DNA of 64,000 bases, from the NCBI RefSeq assembly GCF_910596095.1, contig NC_056534.1:10728490-10792489 (forward strand). Direction: 5' to 3'. The notes under the pieces are model-generated. The model did no database searches and was not told where the DNA came from. It saw only the letters and a program-made list of their open reading frames with translations. Position numbers and translations under genes: made by a program. Of this stretch, positions 50,045-62,384 are shown piece by piece. How positions within the stretch are numbered: the stretch's first letter is position 1; every line of letters begins with the position of its first letter. Source of the DNA: Thunnus maccoyii. Its lineage: Eukaryota > Chordata > Actinopteri > Scombriformes > Scombridae.

Positions 50045-50982
50045 CAAATAATAAACTTTATTGTCCAAAATGACATCAGTGCACTGAAACAGTAAACTTC
50101 AGTGGGAATTTAATAATTATAAATAAGTATAAATTTAAAAAAAAAAACACAAATAGAGAAGAAAAAAGGTTCAAATATACATAAGTGCTGCCCATATAAC
50201 TTTAAATTTTTTTTTTCTAAAAATCACGCATATTGGACAACATATACACTCACCAATATATCTGGGATAGGCTAATATCTGCCAACCGATATATTGGTTT
50301 GGCTCTAATTTCTAGACAGGGATATGACATACTGTTATTAATCTTAAACTGTCTCTTAACTGTCCTAATTGTCAAACACACTGCTGTATCTGAGGGGGGG
50401 ATTCTCTGCTATAAATAGAGACAGTTTCATGGGACAGAGTGGACTGTTGACACCTCTCTTTATTTTGCTTCATACAGCAAGAAATATGACCTTTACCAAT
50501 ATCATGAAGGTCTAGACAGCCAAGCGCCTCCTTTCTTTAACACATATGTCCCTACTTGGAGCCTCATGTTCAGACAGTAACCAAGATCTAAAAAGCGTTC
50601 TAAGAGTATTTGTTGGGACCTTCCTGAATTTCTTAACCTCTTAAACATCACTGACCTGCTAGTGGGTCACTAATCAATAAAAGAAACATGCTGCGCTGCC
50701 AACCTTTGTTCAAACATACCTATTTTAAATTCTTGTGGCGATGCCAAAGTGTTTGCAAAGATACTGAAATTTTCACTATATAAATATAAATGATACATGA
50801 GACATTTGGAATATCTCTATTTGTTATCTACTAAATATTTCAATAAGGAAAAAGCTGATACAGAATATATATGATAGTCTACATATTTATCCCCTACATA
50901 TATAATATAGACAAAAGCAACAGTATGACATACAAAAGACACATAAACAACATTATTTCTATGCTCATCTGCATGTATGTAC

Positions 50983-51032
<50 letters not shown>

Positions 51033-51969
51033 GTGTTTCAGAACGCCCAGGAGCTTTTGCAGGGCTACCAGGTCCACCCGGAGATTCAGGCTCAGATGTT
51101 TGCTTACCTCTTCTTCTTCTCCAATGTGTCACTGTTTAACCAGCTAATGGACAAAGGTAGGGCAAAAAGCATGCACACTCACATTCTCTTCCATTAGATC
51201 TCCCTCAGGATTTGTACAGTTGTTAGTGTATGTGAGAGAGAGAGAGACAGACAGAGAGAGAGAGTTTGTCCTTGTGTCCTTGTCAGCATTTTGACAGAGA
51301 CTAACCCAGATTTGTCCTCAATGCCCTTCTCCTATCTGCATTCTGCCCCCCCCCCCCTTTCCTCCTTGCCCTCATTCTTTCCATCTGGCCATCAGGGGGT
51401 GAGACAAAGAAGACTAGAGGTGGGGTTGGATGGAGGCGAAAGAGAGAGAGGAGAGGAGAGGAGAGGAGAGGAGGGGAAAGAAAAGGGCAGAGTGAAGGGT
51501 AAAGGGCTGAAAGTGCGTTCAGTTGTTGTGACAACCTTGCTAATAGTCTATTAAATTATCTTTAATACAGAAAAAAGTCATTTACCGGCAGCTATATCTA
51601 TCTATCCGGCTACCTAACGCTTCCAACCTCTCCGCACCCTCCCTTTGTGGTCTGTAGCCACACACACACTTATGCACACTCACGCACATGCCATATGTCT
51701 TCATTAGCCAGTAGAGACAGGAGAGATCACATGTCTGGCACAGGGAGAAGGAGAAATACCTTTATATTCATGCAGAGGCTAACCCTGTCCCCCACCTCGT
51801 CTCCACCTCCACCTCCCGCCCCTCTCCCACTCTGTCTGTCTGGCTTTCTCTTCCTCCCTGGCTCCCCTTTTTTGTCGCTCATTGATATTTCTCCGCTAAT
51901 GGTGTCCATGGTAACAGTGAAGTGAGTTTGTAGCAGGTAACGCTGACGTTTGCATCAGGCACTCTGCAA

Positions 51970-52015
<46 letters not shown>

Positions 52016-55000
52016 CTCTGTTAGCCTGACACTATGGCAACATGGAGAAAGACTGAGAGGGGATGTAACATGGTGCAAATGCTCCACTCTCTCATGGTTT
52101 TGTTTGATTGTGTGCTCGGGTGTGCGCGGTGACATCTTTCACCTTGTAAACAGATTATAAAGAATACTGTAGCTCTTTGTTGTTTGGGCTGTTTGTTTGA
52201 GAGTGTACGATGGCTTTTCTGCATTTAAAGGTGAGTTTGTGTGTAAACCAGCTGCAACAGTATAAAGCATTATAACACCTTTACTAAAGGGTTAAGTGAT
52301 GTTTCGTCTGTTTGCAATGCCTCACACATAGATTACTGTATGCCTAGACATAAGCCTATTACAGAAGGGAGTGTGTGTGTGCGTATCCAAAACATATGGC
52401 AGAATATTTGAAGGGTTATGTGTGCTCTGTCTACACATAATGCTGCCAGTTTGTTGTCTGCTTGAAGCTTCATGTCATGTCTAACTTGTAGAGAGAGGAA
52501 TTCTGTGGGGACACATCCAGTTTAGAGCGTAAAGTATCGAACGTCAACATATTTTTTTGGTACCACGCCTCAAAATGTGTCTGTAGCAGCAAATAACCAA
52601 AAGCTTGCATTGAATGTCTTGTCAGACTCATAGTCTTGTTTACTTATTTTTTTTGACCAGATAGTTTCTGATTTCAATTTTAAAAAAAAAATCCCAAATA
52701 TAAAGCCTGGTTGGCTACGGATTCCAAACGGGAAAAGAAAGCTAGATGCAAACTTTGTGTAAAATCATTTGACATCTCCAACACAGGGGGAGGTGGTAAT
52801 TGTAAGTCATATGCAAGAGCAAAAGCACTGTTGTCTTGTCACAGCATCATTAGCATCATCTGCACCCAGAGTCAGGATGTTTTTGGCCCAACCCAACGTG
52901 AGACCAAGACCGACCACAAGAAGTAATGAACCTGCTAACATTTTATTAACATAATAAACATCTAGCTATTTGTACTCAGATGTCAAATATGGTCTGAAAA
53001 ACCTACCGAGAAGTCTGGATATTTGAGTCTGGAAGAGTATGGAATTTTGAAATGGAAAATGTGTAGGAACCCTGCCATTAATTTGACATGTAAATTATCT
53101 GTATTTACATTTTAATGCACAAAAAACTCTTTGACTTCTATGTTTTCTCTTATGTGTATGACTGTATGACATAGATGAATGACAATTACTGTGTGTTTGT
53201 GTCTTTGGCTGGACATTATTGGCACGGGTAGTGGGTTGACTGGGAAGATTGTTATATTGCTTAGGGTCGGCTGTGTAATATGTGTGAAATGTGACTATGG
53301 CACTCTTTGTACATTGCAGTTTGTATTAACTGTATTTTAAACTTAACCCATGTCTACTTAACCCAGGGACTGCAGATGGAAAGTAGCTAGTAGGCTAAAC
53401 GTGCTACATCTCTTTGTATGAAATTGTTTTTATTAGCCATGTCAGCAGCATGACTCTGGCGTTGGTCCGCCACTTCAGTCCAGATTGAAATATCTCAACA
53501 AGTGTTAGATAGATTGCCATGATATTTTGTACATTTTGTACATTTCACTGTGCCATAAGATGAATCCTAGTGACCTTGGTGATCTCCTGACTTTACCTGA
53601 GGTCTCTTTTAGTGAAATATCTTGACAACTATTGGATGGGTTGCTGTGAAATTTAGTGCAGATATCAATGGTGTCCATAGGATGAATCCTAGTGACGATA
53701 TGTTGATTCCCTGCCTTTTCCTCTAGCGCCACCATTTATGGTTAGGAGTGAAATGTCTGAGCAACATACATATTTAAAAGAAATGACATCCAGAAATTGA
53801 TTGTTTTGGTACTAAAATTCAGGTATCATATCTGTGCTAGCAGTAATAAATCTCAAATGATGCTCAGTGTCAGTCGAGTTGTTTGTCATTGTTTGTACCA
53901 AACCTCAGCAGAGGCCTGAGCTCAATTTGGGGGAGGGGGCGAAGCTTAAAAAGGAATTATTGCTGTCGTGAGGTAATGCAATGACAGATTGACAAACTAT
54001 GGGATGCCAGCTTGACAAATGCTAGATTTGCTGTTATCGCCTGCTTAACTTGCCACAAAACTTCCTTTCAGTTCTTTGATGTGAAACAGAGAAAGAAAGG
54101 ATTAGGCAAAGGGAGGAATGCAGGCTGTGTGCTGGTTTGTTGTGCAGTAAAACACAAACCCAGTCAGCTGAGCCCCTCTGCAGCAGTCGATTTGTATTCT
54201 GTGCAGAGCAGGCGACTGGTGGCTGTTGCTATTGTTTCCTTGACTTCAATATCAACTTAATTAAAAATTAATATCTCTATTGCCATACACACACACACAC
54301 ACACACACAAAGAAGCACACACACACACAAAGAAACACACATAGTCTCTATTTTAGTCTGCCTTTCTCTCAGACATGCACACACCCTAGTAGAGAAATTC
54401 ACTGCAGTGTCTCTGATGAAATAACCCTGTGTGTGTAGGTCCATCTCGGGGTTGGTTCCAGCGTTCTAAGGTGTTGCAGATTCAGGCGTGTTTGCGGATG
54501 GTTATGGAGTGGGCGAGTAGGTCCGGTCTCGGACATCTGGCGGACAAATTCTTCACCAAGCTCAACAGCACTGTGTCTATACTGGCTACACCCCCACCAC
54601 AGCTCACACAGGTAACAACACACACACTCTTACACATTCACTCGCAATCTGAAACAGGATTTATCTGGGGTTTTTTTTTTATAATTACACATGGGTTCTT
54701 GGCATTACTTAGGTGGCAATAGTTGAAAACAGACAGAAAAGCCTACTATTTTAAAATGTATGTTTAACATCAACCCAAACAATGGAGGCAATCCATGTCA
54801 AAGTATTGTCCGATCTACTATTGATCACTGATGTCTTTGATAAAGTTCAGCCAGGAGCAACTTGTGACTGTCCACACATCATCTCACCTTCTCAGACTTC
54901 TCTCCTTTCTTTTCTGTCATCCGTGCGTACAGTTGAGTTGGCGAGCATTGTCCAGTGAGCACCCGACCCTGAAACCAGTCCAGCTGCACAGGATTCTCAC

Positions 55001-55362
55001 CCAGTACCAGCTCACAGTGGAGGTTGGCCCTGTCCCAATATGGCAACCAAGCAGTGAGGATGAGGCATATATATACAGAACAGGTACATGTGAATGTTTT
55101 AATGTGTATGTTTGTTTTAAAAATTATTTGGTAAAATCTCCAAAATGATGGCAATTGAAAGCCGTCATGTCTTGTCTGTAGATGTATACTGGCCTTAATT
55201 TTTTAGGACTGGCTTTTGACTCGCAGGGAGCATTTTTACATTTACCTCAGGTTTTGGAACTTTTACCATGTTTAACATCCAACATTACAACAGTATAGAC
55301 AGAAAATCACAAAAAACTTTAAAGGGGACAAAATATCCCCTTTAAAATCATTGGATGATTAT

Positions 55363-55418
<56 letters not shown>

Positions 55419-55897
55419 AGCTAACCCTGTGTGCAGGTGTTTGCAGCTGAAGCACACTGTAAACAAGTCAAAGTATACTGTTTAGTTTCAGTATGGATTC
55501 TGATTGGCGAGCTGCATCGCTGCTGTGAAACAAGAAAGAAGTAGGACACTTTTTCAAAAGCAATGCAAGTTAAAACGGCGGAGCTTTGCAAGGCAAAGCT
55601 GTGAGCTGTGTTGGTGTAGATGAGGACTGAATACAAAGAGCTGAAAAGAATCGATGTCAGTTTGCATGAGACATTAAACTTTGGTATTAAAGGGAGTTTG
55701 CTGTTTGTAGTTAATAGATTATTGTCGAAGCAGAAATTCTGACTTGGTTTCTACATTAACAACAGCAGTTTGCAGCCCAAGTTACCATCATGTACAAGTT
55801 ATTTTTGCAGTCGTCACAGCCTGTTGGAGTGTGAAAGCTACACTTCCAGGGTGTATAAAACATGTTGCATGAGTGTGTGCCTATATGTGTAAACATC

Positions 55898-55928
<31 letters not shown>

Positions 55929-58900
55929 AGTGGACCTCCTGGAGAGTTTTGAGAACCATCCTCCCATCGTGCTGCCCAGCGCTGGCTTCAGAGTCGACCT
56001 GGACAGCGAGTGTGTAGAAGACAGCATCTACAGACAGTTGCTCTATGTCCGCCACTACCTCTGGGGGCTACGCACCAAGACGCAAACACACACCAACACT
56101 CCCAGTGTACACACACACTCCAACGGTACCAACACAGCTGACTGGCCGGACATTCAGGTCAAAAGGACACACACACACACACACACACACACATTGTCAA
56201 ATACACACACCTAACAGTAATCCTGGCCATGTGCCTCAGCAGCTGTGGTTGTTGAGGAGTTCCTCATAATCCCATAAATTTAAAGACAAAAACCCTCTAC
56301 TCCAGCCAACCCGCACACACACACACACACACACACACACCGAAACCTAGACATGGTTAAATCATGGTTAATCTGATTAGTCTTTAGGCTGTCTAATTAG
56401 TGGGAACGGCTGACTAGACCGTAATCCCAAGTGTTACTGCACCCTTACATGTACACATACACCCGCACACAGAAACACATATACATTCACAAAGTGTAAA
56501 TGTTAAATGGTAAAGTGGCTTATGAAATGATTGTGCATTCATACCTTCAAATCTCTGTAATCATCTTTATTTTAAGCATTTAAGAATGCTCCATCATGAA
56601 CAGGAGTTTGTATTTTCTTTACATCTGCTATACATCGCATCCTCACTTCAGACCTTGGACTGACTTCTAACATCATTCTGTCCCATCCCGACACACAGAG
56701 GGAGTTGTTGCCTCCGGCTCACAGCAGTCCCCGTTCTGGGGGTCCCGGGGACGAGATGACGGCAGAGACGGGAGAGGAGAGAGGACGGGACAGACCCTCA
56801 GGCCAATCACACACACACAGCCTCAGAAGGAACGGCACCATCCACCACCCACGAACAGCAAATCCAGACCCGTCCTGCCTCTTGACCCCTCCCAATACCC
56901 CGCTGTACCCAGAAGGAGGAGGAGGGCCTGGGCAGATCATAGGCCCTAACACCCAGACGAACGGCTGCGCCGGCAGAACTGTGGCAGAATGCAAAAAGAC
57001 AAATGGACTAATCACCAATGGACTGGAGGGTAGGCTGAATGATGCACAGGAGGTGGACAAAATAACAGGAACACATGAGCAATGTAAAAGAAAGAAACAC
57101 CACAATCTATACCTTCAAAAATTACAATCATGAAATAAACACCTCTTACACAGTCTCAAAAAATAAACAAATTAATATTACAATAGTTTTTTGTTGGCAT
57201 ATTGCAGTTAAACATATTATATTGTCCAGTGTTTCTGTTACTGTGTCCAACCCCTGCTTTATAAATACAATTGTGCAGTTTATATCTTAACTCTTGTAGT
57301 GTATCAGGACAAAATATATACAGTAAACACTGCAGAAATATCAGTCTTATACAGCACATGCATGCTAGCATATAGCTTAAAGGAGTAGTTCCAACATTTT
57401 GGGAAATACACTTATTTGCTCTCTTTCCAAGAGTTAGATGAGGAGATGGACGACTGGCGAATAACAGTCAGGCAGAGTAACTTCCTTGAGTCTTGTCATC
57501 ACAGTGAGGTTGCCAGGCAACCTGCACATACTGGTCAGATGGATAAACAGTTAATCATCATGAATTTGTTACAGCATGTAACTCTCTCCACAACCACAAC
57601 TTCCTGTTTTTACATTTATGTTTGTGTAAGGATTAAACAAACAAGACACAGCATGTTAATTTGTGAGTTTTTGAGATTGTGCTCTTGAACTTTGAGCTTC
57701 CAGTCTTAATGCTAAGCTGTGCAAACTGCCTCCCAGTCCAGCTCAGTACTTAACTCAGACATGAGTTATCAATCTCCCATCGAACTTTCAAAAAGAAAAG
57801 CAGTAAGTGAATTTCCCAAAGTAATTGTTTAAGTTGATAGTGTTACAATCAAAGTCTTATAGGATGTGGTTCAGTCTCTCTCTGTATCTTTCTTGTGTTT
57901 GTTCACTCAGAGAAACTACATCACAGGAATATGTTAATAACAACTGCACAAAACGAGTCTTACATTCACTCATGGCTCATTAATCAATATTAACATTGGA
58001 TAAAACATAATGTGAATGGGAGATAATTATCACCTACTATAACAGCAGCTCCAAATAGATTTTTAGCGTCTTTTGCTTTCGTTTACGGCTCATAAATTTA
58101 CAGCATGTTAAATTTAGTGTCACTGCTCCCATCAAGCCTTTTTCCAGCAGCAGGCAGCTTTTTTCAGCAAAAAACTGTGATAATCTCACTTAACCCTACC
58201 TGCCCGCCAACAAATTGCAGGCAGTTATCATTAGGCGTACAGTCATCATATAGCCAGAAACTCCAGTGGGAGATAAAGTTGCTTTCTGTCCACTGGATAT
58301 GTAAGCAGACAAACCTGTTAACCAAAATGTACTTTACAAGGTCGTAATATAGCAGAGCTGTGTATCTTTTAGCTTGTTTTGTAGTTTTTTTACACTCTAC
58401 TAAAAATTGATTAATGCAGCTTTAAAATTTCACCTTTTTTTAAATAGTATGAGTCTCACTGCAGTTCTGTTGTTAAAATGCCTGAACAGATTGGTCGTCT
58501 CTATTTCTCACATAAAGCAGCATCTTAGCGTTATGCTGTTTTTACAACGTAGTGAGTGTGACATCTGCAGGCTCTTGTGAGAAGCACATGTTTGTGTGTC
58601 AGATTAGCTGTGTTAGCTGCACCTGTGCATGTGTCTCATGTGTCTCAGTACCTCTGTGTGTGTCTTGTGCACAGCAAACAAGCTCTTCCTCTCATGTTTG
58701 TCCAACCCCATAGCAAGACCCTGTGTGTGTGTGTGTGTGTTTGTGCATTTGGCTGTCCGTGTCCTCTGCAGGGTGTATTAGTGGGTGTGAGTTTCCTTTC
58801 CCTGTATCCTCCCCTGGCGCCCCTCCCCTTCCTGATGACTTGTGTGTGGTGTTTGTAGTGGAACTGGACAAAGGACCCTACGGACTGGGCATGGGACTCA

Positions 58901-60112
58901 TAGATGGCCTGGTGAGTAAACACTAGAACGTCATACCAGTTGAAAAACATCTCTCTTACCTGTTCCTCCCGGTCTCAGCAGTGTGTTTTTGTCTTTATGA
59001 AAGAGACAGATTGCTACTGATAAATATAAAAGACCAGTGATACCACAATATTTTATCAAATAATTTGATATTATTATATGATGATATAATGTGATAATTG
59101 ATATTTCAAGAATGACTATTGGTGCTTTCAGAGGACATTTACAAATGAGATGCAAAGTGGTGTTCCTCTGCCAAGTCTGTTATTTTTGTTCATCATGAAA
59201 CCTTGCTGTGTGTTATGGAGATTTAGCAGAAGCAAAGAGAAGCTTTATTCATATCCTCCATTTGTTAAAAAGAGTTGTTGTCAGTTTACTGCACGCCAAG
59301 GTCCATTTTACCAGTTTCCTGCCTAATAACCTAGCACAAAGCAGTAGCACTGTTGCTATGGTTACCTGCAGTTTAATATACCCTGGACACTGATTTTTAA
59401 TAGTGGTTGAACCAAACTATGTTAAAACTCTTGCCAGCCAATACAAAATATGTGTTTTCCACACAGTGGCAGTGGTATAACATGTGATATGAATCAGTTT
59501 AATCAGATGCTCAAACCAAATAAAATAGACACACACATACACATACACACATGTACACAGACTGACATGTTTCCCTCCTGCAGCACACCCCTCTCAACGC
59601 TCCAGGCATTTACATCCGGACTCTGATCCCCGACGGGCCGGCCGCCTCTGACGGCAGACTGAGGATCGGAGACCGTATCCTGGCTGTGAACGGGACCAGT
59701 CTGATAGGAGCGGACTACCAGAGGTATGAAGGGTGTTTCTGTGACCATAACAGTGGGCTGACGGAGATTTATGATACTAGCGGGTGATACTGACATTGAT
59801 GACAGAGTGAGCAGTCTTCCCAAAATGTTAACCATACCCATCTGTCAGCCTCTTAAGCTGATTGATTACTTTGATTGATTGGTGCGAGCCCAGACAGTAA
59901 TGCTCCTTCATCCTCACCGTCTCTGCTGAGCTCCACGTAACTGGACTCTTGTGTTTCTCTCCCTGTACTTCCTCTCTCTCTCTCTCTACCGCATCCTGTC
60001 TGCTCCACACAGCGCGGTGGATCTGATTCGTCTGGGAGGAGGTCGGCTACGTTTCCTGGTAGCCAAGTCCGACCCAGAGGTCTCAGAGAAGATCAGTGCC
60101 TCATCCTGTTGA
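39503..60112 (+). CDS. radil: Ras-associating and dilute domain-containing protein (Rap effector)
   Basis: Rap GTPase effector for integrin adhesion and cell migration. Coding exons: 39503-39586, 40307-40862, 44094-44209, 44329-44511, 44915-45599, 46274-46404, 48185-48222, 48401-48552, 48761-48873, 49292-49408, 51033-51156, 54439-54611, 54933-55083, 55931-56157, 56699-57029, 58772-58911, 59584-59723, 60013-60112. They total 3561 nt, giving 1186 residues (human RADIL about 1075). Every junction is in phase. Regions by residue: RA about 76-205 (LKIFGDEICAG ... KPLLLQELWKPREG), interrupted by a Gly-rich loop; FHA-like about 314-430 (LVYLLNREQHTVGQ, HGDLLSFG); DIL about 540-875 (FWMSNSIEILYFIQQ, AYLFFFSNVSLFNQLMD); a proline/serine-rich linker; PDZ about 1085-1170 with GLGMGLIDG as ligand loop. 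It starts MFYGSSSG like the human protein. The first coding exon probably begins at 39472. Confidence 0.96.
40620..40702 (+). repeat. radil: In-frame glycine-coding minisatellite
   Basis: Imperfect units of the type ggaggcggggta within radil exon 2 encode a run of about 25 Gly with a few Val/Ile, in a loop of the RA domain where the human protein is short. The frame is intact. Confidence 0.85.
41633..41674. other. Perfect 18-bp hairpin with 6-nt loop
   Basis: Arms 41633-41650 (tgctgaccctgttaccac) and 41657-41674 are exact reverse complements around agagac. It lies in radil intron 2 (numbered between coding exons 2 and 3). The arms carry GTTACC and GGTAAC half sites. Confidence 0.85.
43388..43495 (+). 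CDS. radil: Candidate radil cassette exon (36 codons)
   Basis: Between coding exons 2 and 3. Preceded by ccctgctgtag and followed by gtgggg. It is exactly 108 nt and phase 1 at both ends, matching the flanking junction (40862 to 44094), and open in the required frame. It would add 36 residues rich in Ser, Arg, Lys and Gly (beginning GSKTPQFLAALMGRSG) after the RA domain. I do not recall it in human RADIL, where the sequence runs straight on. The 5' splice site is weak, as expected for an alternative exon. Chance is possible, but frame, length and both splice sites agree. Confidence 0.5.
44554..44871 (-). repeat. 'gctgcaacta' family, copy I
   Basis: Minus-strand copy occupying about 318 of the 403 nt of the intron between radil exons ending at 44511 and starting at 44915. 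The right end cattagttgcagccctac is 44 nt before the acceptor. Confidence 0.75.
45781..45858. mobile_element. Tc1/mariner-derived miniature element
   Basis: 78 nt made almost entirely of two inverted ends. It starts cagtaccagtcaaaagtttg and ends with its reverse complement (caaacttttgactggtactg). A TA precedes the left end and TG follows the right. This terminus is a familiar Tc1-like end in fishes. The interior is only about 25 nt. Confidence 0.8.
46600..48100. other. Long radil intron without recognised elements
   Basis: Within the intron 46405-48184. No exon is supported. Possible repeat-derived text near 46980-47700, but no family recognised. Confidence 0.35.
48122..48174 (+). repeat. 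GT microsatellite upstream of radil exon 7
   Basis: Ends about 10 nt before the acceptor of the 38-nt exon at 48185. Confidence 0.95.
48311..48379 (+). repeat. GT microsatellite upstream of radil exon 8
   Basis: About 34 perfect units ending 21 nt before the acceptor of exon 48401-48552. It fills much of a 178-nt intron. Confidence 0.95.
48554..48603 (+). repeat. CA microsatellite abutting the 5' splice site of radil exon 8
   Basis: The donor reads gtacac and runs straight into the repeat. It is complementary to the GT run on the other side of the same exon. Confidence 0.95.
49833..50316. repeat. MITE-like teleost repeat containing an AT microsatellite
   Basis: The left end tagagtctgactgatactgg and inverted right end (ccgatatattggtttggctc) are related and enclose 'atatcggccgatatt'. 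An AT run (49987-50038) interrupts the interior. It lies in the radil intron before exon 51033. Confidence 0.55.
50985..51029 (+). repeat. GT microsatellite abutting a radil 3' splice site
   Basis: Perfect run leading directly into the cag acceptor of exon 51033. It replaces a normal polypyrimidine tract. Confidence 0.95.
51972..52012 (+). repeat. CA microsatellite
   Basis: Perfect run in the radil intron 51157-54438. Confidence 0.95.
52700..52930 (+). pseudogene. hAT-like transposase fragment (BED-type zinc finger region)
   Basis: The frame from 52711 reads MATDSKREKKARCKLCVKSF, with ISN shortly after and a degraded SYARAKAL. This is the C-x2-C start of the finger found at the N-terminus of many fish hAT-like transposases. 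It ends within 70 codons and no downstream catalytic domain follows. It lies in a radil intron, same strand as the gene. Confidence 0.5.
53440..53765. repeat. Fragment of the repeat seen at 30655-31295, opposite orientation
   Basis: Contains 'ggtccgccacttcagtcc', 'gaaatatctcaacaagtg' and two 'gatgaatcctagtgac' units. Confidence 0.55.
55369..55415 (+). repeat. AT microsatellite
   Basis: Perfect AT run in the radil intron before exon 55931. Confidence 0.95.
55901..55929 (+). repeat. GT microsatellite abutting a radil 3' splice site
   Basis: Runs into the gtag acceptor of exon 55931. No pyrimidine tract lies between. Confidence 0.95.
56168..56193 (+). repeat. CA microsatellite just after a radil 5' splice site
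   Basis: Begins 10 nt into the intron following exon 55931-56157. A second CA run follows at about 56311-56340. Confidence 0.9.
57375..57850. repeat. Common teleost repeat with palindromic core
   Basis: Left part 'catttgggaaatacactta'-like (caacattttgggaaataca), then 'gagttagatgaggagatgga'. The right part has the inverse 'gtgaatttcccaaagt'. A perfect 15-nt palindrome GGTTGCCAGGCAACC lies at 57508-57522. It lies in the radil intron before exon 58772. Confidence 0.5.
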
Positions 60113-61330
60113 CCGTGTCCGAGCGCCGCTGCCCCGCTAATAAACACACTCTACACGGGGACACGAGAGGGAGGACAGCGCGTGACAACAAGGGATACAG
60201 ATGTGTGCACTGACGAACAGGGTACACACAAACACACACCCCATGCGTACATTCGCCGCATGAAATATGAATGTGAAACCTAGCGTTAGCACAGCACAAA
60301 GCCAAGCAATCAAACTGGAGATAACGCTCCACGACTCCACTCCACAGCTGCCAGACCCGCTTCCCTAACAGCGACTCCTACCAGGTCTGTGTGACAGACA
60401 GAATCCATAACCCACTGCGACATCAAAGGAGTACGCTGGGAGGAAAGTCGCCTAATTAATCAGCGCTTGAGGTGGGCGAGGTCTAACCAGCCAGTATGCA
60501 GTCTGAGGGGGTTTTAAAGCACAGTAGATTGTTGGGTTTTAATTTCTCATCAGTCAGCCCTCGGAGCATGTGTGCACATTTTGACTTTTTTCCACCCGTA
60601 TTTTAGAATAATTTGTATGGGTAATTCAGACATTAAGTAGCATGGTAAAAGAGCTACTCAGCTCTCAGACAAAGTGACTCTGAAACAGTTGGACACAAAC
60701 TGAAAATGTATTTTACATTTCTAAAAGCATTTGCAAACAAACAAGTCAACACAGCCTCTCTGAGCCATGGATGTTTTACATAGTGCTTTTAGAGCGGAAT
60801 GTTTTATAAACCTGTTTGTTAGCAACTCCCAAAGCACTATCAAAAACTAAACAAATTGTGTATTAATGTTGACTTTTGTACTGGAGAGTGTGAGGGGGGG
60901 GGGGGAGGCAGAGGAAGCAAGGACGTCAAGACATACAACCCAGCTCTCCGTTCTCTCATTTAACCTGAACTTTACCTCCACTGGAGAAAAAAAAAGAAAA
61001 AAAAGACGCACTGTCTAAGATTGACATGCGCAGGGGTTGTGCAGCTGTTGTTGGGACATTTTTTATTAAGTATCTGATCATCATGCTTCACTTCAGAGCT
61101 TCTGATGTACAACCCAGGTGTGTACAATCACTTTTGTTGTGAATATGTTCTGTATGTATCTGGATTGAGGGTGTAAATAGTTTTTTTTTGTAAATATTTA
61201 ACACTTGGTCACATATTGTTTGGACATTTAAAAGAGAAACTGCATTTGGAAGACGTCTCTTTTTTTTTTTTTCTTGAAATACACTGTATACTGGTCAGTA
61301 AACACTAAAAAGCTATACTGATGGAAAAAA
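60113..61330 (+). other. radil: Probable radil 3' UTR
   Basis: Follows the radil stop codon. A possible early poly(A) signal aataaa lies at 60139-60144, and further A/T-rich sequence near 61180-61310 could hold a distal end. The true end is unresolved. Confidence 0.4.
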
Positions 61331-61657
61331 AGAAAGCATTTTCTGGAATGAAATGCAAGAAAATATTTATTAGTTGTGTAGTTTTAAGTTATCATTTTAT
61401 TTAAAAACCCCATTTTACCTTTCTCACAGCGGGTCATTAGGTCCAGCTGGAACATTGTCTCAACAGGTCACCTTTGAAGAAGTTCTCAATGAATATCCCA
61501 GGTCACTGCTTAGTCAGTTCTACATTCGTCCCTCTCTCCTGACCTCAGCCCCTCTGGGACGCCCCAGACAAGTGGTTCTCAAAGGACCACCTTGAGGACA
61601 GGCCAAATTTTTACATCTTTCTACATTTATTGTGCATTTTTAATATCATTTACCACG

Positions 61658-62384
61658 TTAAAGCTAGGGTAGGCAATTTATTTTAGAAACATTTTTGTTG
61701 TTATTTGTTGAAATTCTCTTTACATTCCAACAGCAATCAATAAATCAAATGCTGACCAAAAAGAAAAAACTCTGGTATCTGCGGCCTCACAGGCCCGTAA
61801 AAACCCCGTCCAATCATTTCATTCGGCTCACATGAAATGATCAGATGGCCTACTTGCCTACCTATCTACCTACCTGCATGCATATGTGCACTCTCCCTCA
61901 CTGTCCACCTCCTAAACCTCCTCTGTCACCAGACCCACAGCTCTGAACCAAGTCCCAGAGCGACGAGCAGCACCAGGGTGTAGAAACGGGTCAGTATCTG
62001 ACCTGAAGCCGCAGTGAAGCATAAAAATCTATCACTGCTTTTCACTTCTGAGAGCCGAGTTCACCTCCATTGAAAGTCTCTCTCTCTCCGGCGTTGTTGA
62101 TAAGATTATAGGAGGTTCCGATACGTTAGTTTTATTCTGCTTTGCGTTGATATTTCTGTCTTTCTCTTCCTCTCCTTCTGCAATTTTTGCAGTCCCGTCA
62201 CTTCCTATCTGTCGGTATCCCGCTAGTCGCCTGGCCTCCAAACTGTGAGTGAGTGCAGTATTAATCGCTGTTGCGTTGCGCGCGCGTATGAAAAACGTGC
62301 ATATGCCCGTGCTCGTCTGGTGGGAGGGGCTTAGGACAGAGAGGGGTCTTTCCCAGAAAACTGCCTACCCCAGCTTTAAATTGA
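61658..62384. mobile_element. MITE with TTAA flanks (piggyBac-like target)
   Basis: The left end ttaaagctagggtaggcaat and right end ctgcctaccccagctttaaa are inverted copies (aagctrgggtaggca) bordered by TTAA on both sides. The interior has no transposase. TTAA duplication is the hallmark of piggyBac-type insertion. Assignment is by target only. Confidence 0.65.

Noticed and set aside
57508-57522. Perfect palindrome resembling an RFX site
   Set aside because: It lies inside a common repeat, so a gene-specific regulatory role is not supported.
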